This document shows, one piece after another, positions 23,882-36,595 of a stretch of DNA of 64,000 nucleotides. Positions within the stretch are counted from its first letter, which is position 1; every line of letters begins with the position of its first letter. The notes beneath the pieces are model-generated. The model was given only the letters and a program-made list of their open reading frames with translations. It did not search any database and was not told the DNA's origin. The translations under genes and the position numbers were made by a program. The DNA comes from Puccinellia tenuiflora (Eukaryota; Streptophyta; Magnoliopsida; Poales; Poaceae), in the NCBI GenBank assembly GCA_012064385.1, contig QRDG01001910.1, positions 986,931 to 1,050,930 of the forward strand, in the 5' to 3' direction.

Positions 23882-24773
23882 TCACATAGGAATAAGAATT
23901 GAAATGCAAAAGAGAGCATCAAAAGAAAAATATGAAACACATTTAAGTCTACCCCACTTCCTATGAATTGAGATCTTGTAAGAAAATAAATCAATAAAGC
24001 ACAAAGTGACTAGCATAGGAAGGCAAAGCGAGTGCGACTTCAAAATTTTCAACAAAAAGAGAGAAGACTTAATATTTTTGAGATAAATGAAATCATGTCT
24101 CCCTCTCTCACAAAAGCTTTCAGTAGCATCATTGATAAACTCAACAATATAGCTATCACATGAAACATTCTTATCATGATCCATATGCATAGAAGTATCA
24201 ATATTTTCCACATAAGCAAAGTTCTTCTTATTAATAGCAATGGGAGTAGCATCATCGTAAAGAACTCGAACATGATAGACAAGTTGTATATTAATTGGAT
24301 GGTTTTGGGTAATCCTTCCAAAACTATGACAAGTTTAATGAGGATGATTGTAATTATTAGCATAATCATTTTCAGGATTAGTACCAAAGAGATTTTCAAT
24401 ATCAAAAGTACTATGCTTTTCCCAATCATGATCACTACTATAAGTAACAGGCATATATAGGATCATCATCAAAATCAGACTGATTAGCAAAAACTATAAT
24501 AGGAGCAACATGCTTAGGGGAAGATACCATTTCCTCTATCCTTTTACTCCTCCTCTTCTTCTTCTTTCCCATCTCAGGAGGGAGAGACTTGAAAGGAGGT
24601 TTCTCCACATACCCTGGTTTATTGTTAGAAACAATAGAAGAAACTCGGGAGGATTCCTCCTTTTCATTAATAAGAGTAAGACAAACATTAGTCCTTTCAT
24701 ATTTTGATAAAGCCATTCCATCTTTTATAAGTGTTGTCATGGCAATTATTAACACAATAGAGATAACATCCAT
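23882..24773 (-). pseudogene. Gypsy downstream gag-region frames
   Basis: Two broken frames on the minus strand. One (24773-24438) contains a Lys/Arg block KKKKRRSKRIEEMVSSPKH and FANQSDFDDDPIYACYL; the other (24211-23882) begins MENIDTSMHMDHDKNVSCDS and has a hydrophobic C-terminus. They probably belong to one polyprotein downstream of gag, now split by stops and frameshifts. No enzyme motif is visible. The same stretch occurs at 34069-35032 in the second unit, where one base is missing from a T run and the upstream frame is longer. Confidence 0.4.
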
Positions 24774-25010
24774 GCAACACGCTATTCATATCAAAAACAC
24801 TCATATCTAACGAAGAAGTTTTTCTTGATAACTCTTCACACCCCAAAAATTATGTAAGTTCATCATGCTGATTAGGAGTGATCATGTTATCACAAAAGTC
24901 TCTCGCAGTACTTATATTAGAATCTGAGCATTGGAATTTGAAATGACCCTCTTTATAGCAAAGTTCACAAATAAAAGGATAGGTGTCACAAACCTTTTTA
25001 GCAAGATCAC

Positions 25011-26267
25011 TTAGAGCTCTGTACCATGTTGTAGTTTTTTCATTCCTATGATGAATACAATATTCCTCTTCGATTTTTTCTTTTCACAAGGTCTAAGTGC
25101 TCCACAATAATTAACATGCTTATAGGAAATAGTACTTTCAGAAGTTTGAGCATGTTTATTGCAATCATCAATAACAGTTTCGGTTTCCAAGCAAGTGTCT
25201 TTAGAAGGTTCATGATACATGTCCCAATTCTCTTTAGGAATATAAATATGAGAAGCAAAAGTTTTACAGCAATCAACAATAATTTGAGAATCAAGACCAA
25301 ATTTAGCACTGAGCTCATGGAAACTAGTAGTTTTACTGAAAGACTCAATGCAATCATACTTATAGTTTATACCTGATTCTTTACCTTTGTCATTATCCCA
25401 ATCTTCAGTATTGCGTTGAATTGTTTCAAGAAGATCCCATTTAGCTTCAACCTTCTTGCTTGTGAAAGAACCTCCTGAACAGGCATCCAGATGATCCTTA
25501 TAATGACCTGAAAGCCTTGCATAAAAATTAGTAATAATTATTTCCTTAGGAAGCTCATGGTTAGGAAATTTGAGTATTAATGCTTTCAGTCTTCCCCAAG
25601 CTTGAGCAATGCTTTCTCTATCATGAGGATAAAAATTGAAAATGTAACACCTATCTAGATGCACTTCATGAAGAGGATAAAACTTAGAGTAAAAGAGAGA
25701 TTCAAGCTATTTCCAATTCAAAGGGGGATCATCCAGCATCCTATACCACTTCTTTGCTTTGCCCTTAAGTGAAAATGGAAATAATTTCCTCATGACATCT
25801 TCCCTTGATAAACCTGCAACCTTAAACAGCTCACAAAGTTCTGTAAATTTCAACAAGTGATCATGTGGATGGATTGTTCCATCCCCTGCATAACATTCAT
25901 CCATTACCATTTTAATATATTTTGTAGGTATTTCAAAAGGAATACTTTCAGTAGGTGGTTTTAGAATATCACAAGTATCCTTAGAATTATCACATATAGG
26001 AGACAAAGTATTATCAAGGCAAATTTTTTTCTCCAAAGCTGGGGAACTAAAAGGATCGTTTCCATATAAACTAGCTTCCCCAAGCTTAGACTTTTCCATA
26101 GCATTAGGAATAATGGTGTTCAAAGAATTCATGTTAATAGCATTGCCATCACTATTATGCAAACAAACTCCCATTGGTTTAATTATCTCTTCAAAAGCAT
26201 CATGTCCTAATTCAATATAAAGTTCATAAAGTTCATCAAGATCTCTAATTTTTTTGTTGTTTTCCAT
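25011..26267 (-). pseudogene. Gypsy gag polyprotein
   Basis: The gag frame starts at 26267 with MENNKKIRDLDELYELYIEL, about 120 bp after the primer site. It includes the capsid-like stretch FTELCELFKVAGLSREDVMR followed by LFPFSLKGKAKKWYRML, typical of plant Gypsy retrotransposon gag (PF03732-like). A TAG at 25707-25709 follows NWK. The frame then continues without shift into CYIFNFYPHDRESIAQAWGR, LETIQRN and an acidic/Cys-containing C-terminal part ending at 25011. It is thus one frame of about 418 codons with a single nonsense codon. It would assemble particles but has no enzymes of its own. Confidence 0.75.
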
Positions 26268-26381
26268 TTTCTAATTTTTTTGGGTTTTTGATAAATGCAA
26301 AACTGAAAGTAAACTAGAGTATATGCAAAACTGAAAATAAATATCTAGTGCAAACAAGAATAGAAACTTAAGCGCTACACT

Positions 26382-26399
26382 CCCCGGCAACGGCGCCAG
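26382..26399 (-). other. Gypsy primer-binding site
   Basis: On the minus strand TGGCGCCGTTGCCGGGGA starts ten bases after the 5' LTR. This is the primer site of many cereal Gypsy (Athila-like) elements, usually assigned to an Asp-type tRNA. Confidence 0.85.
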
Positions 26400-26408
26400 A
26401 AAAGTACT

Positions 26409-27780
26409 TGATAACCCCCAAGAGCAGGGATCACTGTAGCACCTCTCAATGTGGAAGTAGGGTATCGATCCGCAGGAGCAAGAAGGAAAAGTTATCTATT
26501 CCCTACAACTAAAAGTGTCACAAGTTTTAGTTGATTATGCACTAAACAAGTTTAAAGAACAAGAAGGTTGATTTAATGGATAGAAGTTTAATGTAACAAA
26601 ACAAGAATGTGAAAGTGTCCCAATCCTCTTCAATGCAAGAGGACAAGACAAAGGTGTAAACGGTGCTTTGGAAATAAGGCCTAGGGATCATACTTTCACT
26701 AGTGGACACTCTCAACAATAATAATATAATTGAATACATAGATATTTCCTCTTCACTATGCTACCCGGAACTATCGTCTTGTTGGATAACGAACAGCAAT
26801 CCATTATGTAGGGCTACAAAAAGCGCACCTTAAAGTTCGTATTCCACATCTATGGACACTTCATGCGGTCACTATCCGCATCCAAAGATAGTACTAACAA
26901 ACACCACAATATCATAGAGACATCCAACACAAATAATAACTCATGATAAGTGTTCATGTAATCTTTAGTCTAAGAGCCACACGCGGTGCACACACTGTCA
27001 ACTTCACACCATGGGACAAAGGTGACTCTGGAAATCACATCAATAAAACCACTTGAGTAGCATAATTCATAAGATGATGAAGACTAACATCTATGGATTC
27101 AACTAGATTACAAAGCTCATGATCACATAAAGATCACACCATGGGAGAGAGAGATAAACCACATAGCTACCGGCATGAGCCCTCAGCCCCGAGGGAGACT
27201 ACTCCCCCTTCATCATGGAGACGGTGGAGATGTCGTTGGGGGAGATGGAGACCACCCCGGCGGCGCTCCACCGGAGTTTTCCCCCTCCAATCTGCAGCTT
27301 CTGATCTCCGTTTCGGTGTTTCTCTGTTTGCAGCCGCCTCCTTCTGGAAAACGTCGGGGGACTATTTATGCAGTCGGTTTTAGGTCAAGACGAAACCAGG
27401 GGGACAAAGATCGACGACATCGGAGCCACGAGGGGGAAAAGGGAGTGCCCCACGCGGCCTGGTACTGGGGCCACGTGGGCCCACCTATTTTCCTCCTCGG
27501 ACTTCCTTTTTCACAGATCCTTGGCTCGTACATCTTCTTCCTTCCAAATATTGGGCCCCATAAAATCTTAGGTCATTGGGACGTCGTTTGGGTCCCTGAA
27601 AGTCAAAAACATGGAAAAAGGGGTTTTCTGGTTCTGCAGGGTTAATTCCAAATAAATGGGGAAACTGTGAATTATCCCCAAAATCAATATAAAACAATGA
27701 TATAATCCTTATATGATGCAAATATGATTGAAATATGAGAATTATAATGCAAAGTTCATGTATGCATTTTACATGCATCA
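26409..27780 (-). repeat. Gypsy 5' LTR (unit 1)
   Basis: The upstream LTR, followed on the plus strand by the GGCGC target copy. A minus-strand GCATAAATAG near 27363-27371 could be the TATA box. It differs from its duplicate at 36596-37968 at only about six positions, far fewer than from the other LTR. Confidence 0.93.
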
Positions 27781-30726
27781 GGCGCATGTAGTAGGGGTCC
27801 ACAATCGCTATGCCGGGGGTTTTCTCCCTCTGGGCCTTCAACGACCAAGTTATAGTCCAGACGCTTCGAGTGCATCAGATTGTAGATGTCCTCGTACCGC
27901 ACGTAGAACAGATCCGCGGGTGCTGCCTCGATGAAGCCTTGTCCCTTTGGCACCTTGCATGTGAAGACCGGGTACCCGGGGTCCTTCTCTTTAAGAAGCA
28001 CGGCCTCGAGATGTAGAATGCTGTGATGCAAATTCCTCATGGGTGCTTCCGCGACAGCAAGCAGCTCCTCACTCAGAATCGGCTGGCCCGCTATGTCCAT
28101 CGGGAAATCACGGGGCGCTTCTCTCAAGCCGTCCTGATGCCGGATGACCTGCTTCTTCGGAGGCAGCTGGCTCACCGAACCCTTCTTGCTCCGGCTATGC
28201 TTCCGCCCCTTCTTCTTATCGACGGGGTAAGCGGATCCCGCCAGCTGCTCACCGGCCGCCTTGTGTAGTGTGTTGGGGCTGATAATAACCGGAGGAGGAC
28301 CACTGGCGTCACCCTCGGGCATCTCTTGGGAACCGCCAAACTGCAGACGCTGCGTGCATGACAAGGGACGGCCGGCCTGTTGACCGCAGGAGGCTGGCTC
28401 TCCAAGTGGAGGCATGTAGAATCCGTCGGTGGCCATGGCGTTGGTGTTGAGGTAGTTTTCAACGTCCACATCATCCTTGGGTGCAACCTCCATGTCATTG
28501 GGTTGTGGCGACGGCGTGTGTGCGGCCAACTGCTTATGCCTCTTGGCGTTGGCGACGATTAGCGGTGGATGTACCTTTGGTGCGGCGACGCGTGCTTCCT
28601 TCGCAAGCCGAATCTGGGTCTTGGGCCATAACAAGGGCCAGCCGCAGCAGCCATCAAGGTCCTTAAGTTCTTCGGCTCCCTCGGGTTGCCTGGGGGGGTC
28701 GATTCTTTCGCAACCCTTGAAGGCCCTCACCAAGCTCACCCGAAACCAGCCAGCAGGGATTGGCTTGTTGTGCATCATAAGGCCCTTCGGTTGAACGATA
28801 CTGCCCTTGCCTACATCCTTCAACACGCCGTCGACATGGTGCAGGAATGTGCATTTGGCATCCTGCGGGGACAACATATATGTTGGGGTCATCAAGTGTT
28901 ATTCATTGTGTGTGAGGTCGAGCCTACGATGAAGCATTCAACACTTACTTGGGTGAGGGCGTCGAGCTCGGCAAGTGTGGACACGCGGGGCTGCGTCAGC
29001 TCTTGCTCCCGCTCATCCTGAAGCAACGGCGCCGGCTGCGCGTTGGTGTTGGGCGCCGGCGCCGCAGGCCGTGCGTCGGTGTTAGGCACCGCCGCCGCCA
29101 GCTGCGGGCTCACCAATGCGAGAGGATGCGCCAAGGGGTTGGAGGGCGGGGTCACCATGTTCGGCAACGCGTGCTGGTGATAGTTGCGGCCGCTCACGCT
29201 GGGCACCGGTATCGGCCCAACTCCACCAGCAGCATTCCACTTTGCTAGACCCTCCCACAGCTGAGGAGGTAACATCTGGCGCAGCTTTTCTTCCATCTTG
29301 GCCTCCATTTGTGCCGGCAACTCGGCCACTTGTGCCTCGAGGTGCTGGATCTTTCGTGCCTGCTCCTCCTCTCTCTTGGTCCTCCTCTCCTTTCTGGTCT
29401 CTGCGTCCTCTTTGAAGTGGACGCCGACTTTCGTGCTCAGCCAAAGCCGGCAACACGTCCTGAGGACATCATCTTCTTGTTCTTGGGCCTCTTCTTGGCA
29501 ACGTTGATCGCCCTGTTGAAAGGAGTGTCCCACGGCTCCCTTAGCGCAGGTTCTTCTATACCTGCCGCAGCCGCTATTTCAGCATCCTGCAAAAGCAAGG
29601 CGGAACCCATTTAGAACTACATGGATCGATTCATTATCGATTGCAAATAATGAACTACTGAGATCCGCGGTAAGTTGCTTACCAGGAGTTTCTCAAAGTC
29701 CCTCACAGACTTGTCATCGGTTTTGAACTCCTTTGTTTTGGGGCACAGGTAGTAGTGTGCCCGCACAAAATTCCTCACCTGCGGGTCCGTGAATCTATCA
29801 CACATGTTTGGTTTGCCAAGACGCAAAAGCTCGGCGTCCTCCTTGTCCCAAATCTCCTGTGCTGCTCTGTAGCCGCCGCTCCCGAGGCGGTGGTGGCCTA
29901 TGTTCTGCTCGTACATTCTCTTCCCCCATGTCGACCAGCCTTTTGCGGTATCGGTCTCCAACGTCTCCCTGAAGAGCACAAAGTCATCATACTCGAGCAT
30001 CGGCTCCTTCTCCTTTATCTCCACCCAGCTTTTCTTCGCGTCAATCCTCTTCTTCACCCGGGATCTCCAGCTGGCCAAGGCGTTGCTCATCTTCGTGAGC
30101 GCCAGCTGGTTCACTGGATTTTTCTTGAGCACCAGTTTGTCGTAGTCCTTGGGGAACTTGTAGTGCCCGTGAAGCTTCTCCATGAGGAGCTCGACGAAAT
30201 GCTCGTTGGCTGGATCTCGGAGGTTCCTCGTGTTGATCTTCACGGTCTCCCGGACCATGCACCCAATTTGTATCCCGTAGCCCTTGCCAAGGGCTTTAGG
30301 CTCCTCGGGCGCGCCAGTCTTTGACACTTTGGTGAACTCCTAGCAGTTACTATCGAGCTTTGGCGGTGGCCGATTCTTTCTCACGACCTTCTTCTTACCG
30401 GCCGGGTCGACACCACCATCGGTCATCTCTTCGCCGCCGTCGGTGCGTTCACCTGCATCGGTGCAGTCACCGCCATCGGTGGTGGTCCCATCCTCGGCCC
30501 CCGTGGTCTCATCTTCGCCGCCATCACTTGACGACGATCCGGCATCGCCATCGCCTTTGCCTTCATCGTCCGCCATGGCATCTATTTCCTCCTCATTCCT
30601 CCTCTGGGACAACTCCCAAAACTTCGAGTTGGCCTGGCGGGCTTGTTCTTCGACACTCGTTATCGGGTCTTTAGATGTGCCGGCCCCGTCGTTGACGTGT
30701 CCGGTCGACATTGTTGCACTATACAA
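27781..30726 (-). pseudogene. CACTA B second gene, 5' exons (unit 1)
   Basis: This is the second (TNPA/Transposase_24-like) gene of CACTA B. The first coding exon starts at 30726 (MSTGHVNDGAGTSKDPITS) with an acidic Asp/Gly/Ser tract. After a TAG at 30340-30342 it continues in frame through GYGIQIGCMVRETVKINTRN and the conserved DRFTDPQVRNFVRAHYY block to a donor at 29683. Exon 2 (29586-28949) holds a coiled-coil stretch EAQVAEL/KMEEKLRQMLPPQLW and a Pro/Ala linker; a frameshift lies near 29450. Exon 3 starts at 28862 (DAKCTFLHHVDGVLKDVGKG) and is cut by the Gypsy at 27780. Remaining exons are at 19374-20140. It parallels CACTA C at 49313-54546. Confidence 0.7.
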
Positions 30727-31378
30727 GAAATGGAACTTGTTAGTACATTAGTTCGACCGAAAAATTCGGTAGCACCTCCCCTAAAAATGTCTACCTAGGA
30801 GTGCCCGTTTCTCAACCGAAACAGAAATGAATCAACATTTCAGGAGTAACGGGCACTCATTTGAATTCCCTACAACAATTGACAAAAAAAAGGCACACAC
30901 GTCGAAAACATCCACAAAGGTCGACAACATGTCGAAAACCACAAGAAAGGCCTTTCCAGGAAACATTGTTGTCATATATTAATATCACAGGGAGCACAAG
31001 CACATGGACAAGCACAAGACCAACTATTAATTAAATTGACATACCCCTCCACCACCTGACAGCAAGGAATTGTATATAATCATTTTAATCATGTGAAAAC
31101 AGTCCTAACCCTAGCAAATGTGCCTATGTGTTGAGCTGGTGATATTGGAGTGATGCACATCATGGTCTTATTTTTCCTAATTTATTAAAAGATTGATATG
31201 CAACACTCTACCTTAAAGAAAACTGCTCAAGGTGTGGCAATGGCGAAGATGAAATTCATATGCTCTCTTTCTCTGCCCCTTTTTACAGTAAGCACATCAT
31301 AGGGAGGGGGAGGGAGAGGGGAGGGGAGGGAGAGGCTCATGTTGTGCTTGGAGAGGTGGACGCAGGTGTGCTTGTGGC
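30727..31378 (-). promoter_or_regulatory. Leader of CACTA B second gene (unit 1, truncated)
   Basis: Non-coding DNA upstream of the second-gene ATG, holding the leader hairpin (30800-30857) and a GAGGGGGAGG purine tract at 31301-31333. It is cut at 31378 by the tandem-duplication junction, so unit 1 lacks the distal promoter region that unit 2 keeps (41190-41777). Confidence 0.5.
30800..30857 (-). promoter_or_regulatory. Leader hairpin with conserved loop (B, unit 1)
   Basis: A 14-bp stem with one mismatch (AGTGCCCGTTTCTC on the plus strand against GAGTAACGGGCACT) encloses the minus-strand core TGTTGATTCATTTCTGTTTC, identical to that in CACTA A. The stem sequence differs completely from A but pairing is kept. 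Confidence 0.5.
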
Positions 31379-34068
31379 CTCGTACAGGGGCCACGTGGGC
31401 CCACCTATTTTCCTCCTCGGACTTCCTTTTTTGCGGATCCTTGGCTCGTACGTCTTCTTCCTTCCAAATATTGGGCCCCGTAAAATCTTAGGTCATTTGG
31501 ACGTCGTTTGGGTCCCTGAAAGTCAAAAACATGGAAAAAGGGGTTTTCTTGTTCTGCATGGTTAATTCCAAAGAAATGGGGAAACTGTGAATTATCCCCA
31601 AAATCAATATAAAACAATGATATAACCCTTATATGATGCAAATATGATTGAAATATGAGAATTATAATGCAAAGTTCATGTATGCATTTTACATGCATCA
31701 ACATCCCCAAGCTTAACCTATACTCGTCCTCGAGTATGAAGGTGATAAAACTAACATGGACTTTGCATTTTAATTCTATCAGCAGATATCAAAGATGATT
31801 ATTATTGCTACATAGAGTCAAATGATTCATTATTCAAAGAAGTAGCAATATGCAAATAGTTTATAAAGTGATATCAAGTATTCAAAGCAAGGATGTTCAA
31901 TGATAGTTCACAAAGTGTAACATAAAAGATAGTAATATGGACCACATGTATGCAATATGATAAGTAAGAACATCCTACATAGGTCATAGAGTGAAGATGA
32001 AAATCTGAATATAAAAGGTGGACACTTTGGAAAAGATATATAAATGAGTAGAGGTAAAACATGCATAAGTTTCATCTATCCTCCAAACTATTCTACTTAA
32101 GTTATTGAATGCAGTGGTAATACTTGGTGTCAAGCTCTCATTCCCCTATCATAGCATCTTGAATGATTAAAGTTTAATGTGAAAGCAAATATGAGTAGTG
32201 GCCTTGATAAAGCAAAGGTTAGATGTCTCATGCCCCTTGAATACAAGTACCTACACCATGATTACTCAACTTGGGAAACAAAGCAAGTTTAAGTTATCTA
32301 TCATTGTAATTAATAATGGTATCATCAAGAGTCTCAACTGGGGTACCTCTTGTCCCATGATATGGATCAAGCCCACATCAAAACAACAAGACAAACAAAC
32401 ATAATGAACAACCTCAACACCCTTTTTATTTACCACTTGATATAGCTTTTTATTATAGGGTGTATCACAGAAAGTTCAAAATAGCATGTAAGTAAATTTC
32501 CACCATGAATGATGCATGGCTTAGATTAGCGGCCCAGGTTTCTCTCTAACCATTTATACAAACTCATTTAAACTTTACTCTATTTCCACATTATTTCACC
32601 ATGATAGGCATCCATAAACAAAAGTACATGATATCAACTAAATAAATGATGGAACATGTTGAAAGCTTTGCATGTGACAGCACATATGGGCTAACTCCCA
32701 ACGTTAAACATTTATTAAGCCACTATCATCATAATATTAATCACAACGATTCATGTTTATTAAATGCAAGTAAAGTGTGCATCAAGTTCGCGAGAGCTTT
32801 TTAACCAACTTTTCCCATTACAATAAATAACATAATCATTTTCATTTAGAGGTATAGATAACACAAATAACATGATAAACATACTCGGAATAGCATAAAG
32901 CTAATAGGTAGATATGGTGGACTCACTGGAAAACTTTGGTTGAAGGTGTTGGAAACAAGTTTTTACTTGTTGCAATTTTTGGGCTAGCAAAAGGGAGAAA
33001 GATGACCATCTAGATGCATGCATGAGTGTCCATAGAACTAACTAATTCATGTCAAACAAGGTGAAATAACATACAGCATCAAAACATGAATAAGAGATAG
33101 CTCATGATAAAGCATTTGCAAATTATTACTCGTGAAAGAGCTCACGAATCATGCAACTATATGTGTCATTAAAAATCAACTTAGACATCCCTTTTCCTAA
33201 TAAAATAAAAGAATGCAAGATATTTCAAACCATATTTCTAGTAGCTTTCTCATATATAAATGATAGTGTGGTGGTCTCACAAAATAAAAATCAAAGCAAA
33301 AACAAACAAAAAGACGCTCCAAGTTTATGTGATAAAGTGTATTGATCAAAAAACAGAAGTTAGACGTGTGCAAACCGAGAGTGTGTAAGTTCATTGGGGA
33401 TGTTCTCCACATCCCCAATCTTATGGTTTTAACCATACTTGGATAACTCATGGTGCATCTCCTCCAATCCCTGTGAAAAAACCCCAAAACACTGTTTCTC
33501 CCATTTCTTTTTCTGTGGGGTGACGTTAGTAGAGATAAATAAATAGGTTTCTTGCTGCATATTATCCATGGAATAAAATACATATGAATGTTCAGAAAGT
33601 GTATAATGTTGTATGCCTATTCATAAACTCAATTGGATCAAAAAGATTCAACTTAAAAGTTCAAAACAAGCATAAAACAATATGGGACAGAATCTGTCCA
33701 GAAAAACAGCAGCAGAAAAACGTATTTTTCTGTCCTACTTAAACTCGTCAAAAAATTCTGAAAACATTCAGGCATACAGAGGATGAAAAGTTGCAGTCAC
33801 AGTTAAAATATCAGATCATTCGCAGTTACAGAACAAAAACTAAACATCAAACCGTGCACAGACTTCGTGCAGCAATAAATAGAAATAGCAACTTGTCAAA
33901 CCAAAATGGGTAAAACTTGGCACTTTATTAAAAATTCCAGAAACTAAGCTAAGAAAACAATCTCTTGTTATAGTAAGAGGACACAAAGAAAATAAAAACA
34001 ACCGGGTTTCCTCCCGTAAAACGCTTTCTTTATAGTCTTTTAGCTAGACATGATAGTTTTAATGATGC

Positions 34069-35032
34069 TCACATAGGAATAAGAATTGAAATGCAAAAGA
34101 GAGCATCAAAAGAAAAATATGAAACACATTTAAGTCTACCCCACTTCCTATGAATTGAGATCTTGTAAGAAAATAAATCAATAAAGCACAAAGTGACTAG
34201 CATAGGAAGGCAAAGCGAGTGCGACTTCAAAATTTTCAACAAAAAGAGAGAAGACTTAATATTTTTGAGATAAATGAAATCATGTCTCCCTCTCTCACAA
34301 AAGCTTTCAGTAGCATCATTGATAAACTCAACAATATAGCTATCACATGAAACATTCTTATCATGATCCATATGCATAGAAGTATCAATATTTTCCACAT
34401 AAGCAAAGTTCTTCTTATTAATAGCAATGGGAGTAGCATCATCGTAAAGAACTCGAACATGATAGACAAGTTGTATATTAATTGGATGGTTTTGGGTAAT
34501 CCTTCCAAAACTATGACAAGTTTAATGAGGATGATTGTAATTATTAGCATAATCATTTTCAGGATTAGTACCAAAGAGATTTTCAATATCAAAAGTACTA
34601 TGCTTTTCCCAATCATGATCACTACTATAAGTAACAGGCATATATAGGATCATCATCGAAATCAGACTGATTAGCAAAAACTATAATAGGAGCAACATGC
34701 TTAGGGGAAGATACCATTTCCTCTATCCTTTTACTCCTCCTCTTCTTCTTCTTTCCCATCTCAGGAGGGAGAGACTTGAAAGGAGGTTTCTCCACATACC
34801 CTGGTTTATTGTTAGAAACAATAGAAGAAACTCGGGAGGATTCCTCCTTTTCATTAATAAGAGTAAGACAAACATTAGTCCTTTCATATTTTGATAAAGC
34901 CATTCCATCTTTATAAGTGTTGTCATGGCAATTATTAACACAATAGAGATAACATCCATGCAACACGCTATTCATATCAAAAACACTCATATCTAACGAA
35001 GAAGTTTTTCTTGATAACTCTTCACACCCCAA
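34069..35032 (-). pseudogene. Gypsy downstream gag-region frames (unit 2)
   Basis: Same content as 23882-24773. One T fewer at about 34910 shifts the upstream part into frame, giving a 135-codon frame that ends in DPIYACYL. Confidence 0.4.
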
Positions 35033-35196
35033 AAATTATGTAAGTTCATCATGCTGATTAGGAGTGATCATGTTATCACAAAAGTCTCTCGCAGTACTTA
35101 TATTAGAATCTGAGCATTGGAATTTGAAATGACCCTCTTTATAGCAAAGTTCACAAATAAAAGGATAGGTGTCACAAACCTTTTTAGCAAGATCAC

Positions 35197-36454
35197 TTAG
35201 AGCTCTGTACCATGTTGTAGTTTTTTCATTCCTATGATGAATACAATATTCCTCTTCGATTTTTTCTTTTCACAAGGTCTAAGTGCTCCACAATAATTAA
35301 CATGCTTATAGGAAATAGTACTTTCAGAAGTTTGAGCATGTTTATTGCAATCATCAATAACAGTTTCGGTTTCCAAGCAAGTGTCTTTAGAAGGTTCATG
35401 ATACATGTCCCAATTCTCTTTAGGAATATAAATATGAGAAGCAAAAGTTTTACAGCAATCAACAATAATTTGAGAATCAAGACCAAATTTAGCACTGATG
35501 CTCATGGAAACTAGTAGTTTTACTGAAAGACTCAATGCAATCATACTTATAGTTTATACCTGATTCTTTACCTTTGTCATTATCCCAATCTTCAGTATTG
35601 CGTTGAATTGTTTCAAGAAGATCCCATTTAGCTTCAACCTTCTTGCTTGTGAAAGAACCTCCTGAACAGGCATCCAGATGATCCTTATAATGACCTGAAA
35701 TCCTTGCATAAAAATTAGTAATAATTATTTCCTTAGGAAGCTCATGGTTAGGAAATTTGAGTATTAATGCTTTCAGTCTTCCCCAAGCTTGAGCAATGCT
35801 TTCTCTATCATGAGGATAAAAATTGAAAATGTAACACCTATCTAGATGCACTTCATGAAGAGGATAAAACTTAGAGTAAAAGAGAGATTCAAGCTATTTC
35901 CAATTCGAAGGGGGATCATCCAGCATCCTATACCACTTCTTTGCTTTGCCCTTAAGTGAAAATGGAAATAATTTCCTCATGACATCTTCCCTTGATAAAC
36001 CTGCAACCTTAAACAGCTCACAAAGTTCTGTAAATTTCAACAAGTGATCATGTGGATGGATTGTTCCATCCCCTGCATAACATTCATCCATAACCATTTT
36101 AATATATTTTGTAGGTATTTCAAAAGGAATACTTTCAGTAGGTGGTTTTAGAATATCACAAGTATCCTTAGAATTATCACATATAGGAGACAAAGTATTA
36201 TCAAGGCAAATTTTTTTCTCCAAAGCTGGGGAACTAAAAGGATCGTTTCCATATAAACTAGCTTCCCCAAGCTTAGACTTTTCCATAGCATTAGGAATAA
36301 TGGTGTTCAAAGAATTCATGTTAATAGCATTGCCATCACTATTATGCAAACAAACTCCCATTGGTTTAATTATCTCTTCAAAAGCATCATGTCCTAATTC
36401 AATATAAAGTTCATAAAGTTCATCAAGATCTCTAATTTTTTTGTTGTTTTCCAT
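35197..36454 (-). pseudogene. Gypsy gag polyprotein (unit 2)
   Basis: Duplicate of the gag at 25011-26267. It keeps the nonsense codon after NWK (35894-35896) and adds a one-base insertion near 35499 (GATGCTCATGG where unit 1 has GAGCTCATGG). That splits the second half into two frames. It was therefore damaged further after the duplication. Confidence 0.75.
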
Positions 36455-36568
36455 TTTCTAATTTTTTTGGGTTTTTGATAAATGCAAAACTGAAAGTAAA
36501 CTAGAGTATATGCAAAACTGAAAATAAATATCTAGTGCAAACAAGAATAGAAACTTAAGCGCTACACT

Positions 36569-36586
36569 CCCCGGCAACGGCGCCAG
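36569..36586 (-). other. Gypsy primer-binding site (unit 2)
   Basis: Minus-strand TGGCGCCGTTGCCGGGGA, ten bases after the duplicated 5' LTR. Confidence 0.85.
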
Positions 36587-36595
36587 AAAAGTACT

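Larger units (their letters stand above)
20141..27780 (-). mobile_element. Gag-only Gypsy retrotransposon, nested in CACTA B
   Basis: A complete 7.64-kb non-autonomous element with LTRs of 1373 and 1372 bp (TGATAACCCC...ATGCATCA on the plus strand) and a GGCGC target duplication (20136-20140, 27781-27785). The primer site beside the right LTR shows it is on the minus strand. The interior (21514-26408) carries gag-type frames only, with no protease, reverse transcriptase or integrase. The two LTRs differ at roughly 30 positions by eye, about 2 percent. It split the second gene of CACTA B. Confidence 0.93.
21192..31378. repeat. 10.2-kb tandem duplication, unit 1
   Basis: This unit runs from inside the Gypsy 3' LTR through the Gypsy interior, its 5' LTR and the 5' two-thirds of the CACTA B second gene into its leader. 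It repeats at 31379-41189 with a constant offset of 10187 until small indels. The trinucleotide GGC is shared at both edges and at the junction (21189-21191, 31376-31378, 41187-41189). Confidence 0.93.

Noticed and set aside
29755..30324. 189-codon plus-strand frame, repeated at 39552-40121
   Set aside because: Antisense shadow of the CACTA B second gene, duplicated with it.
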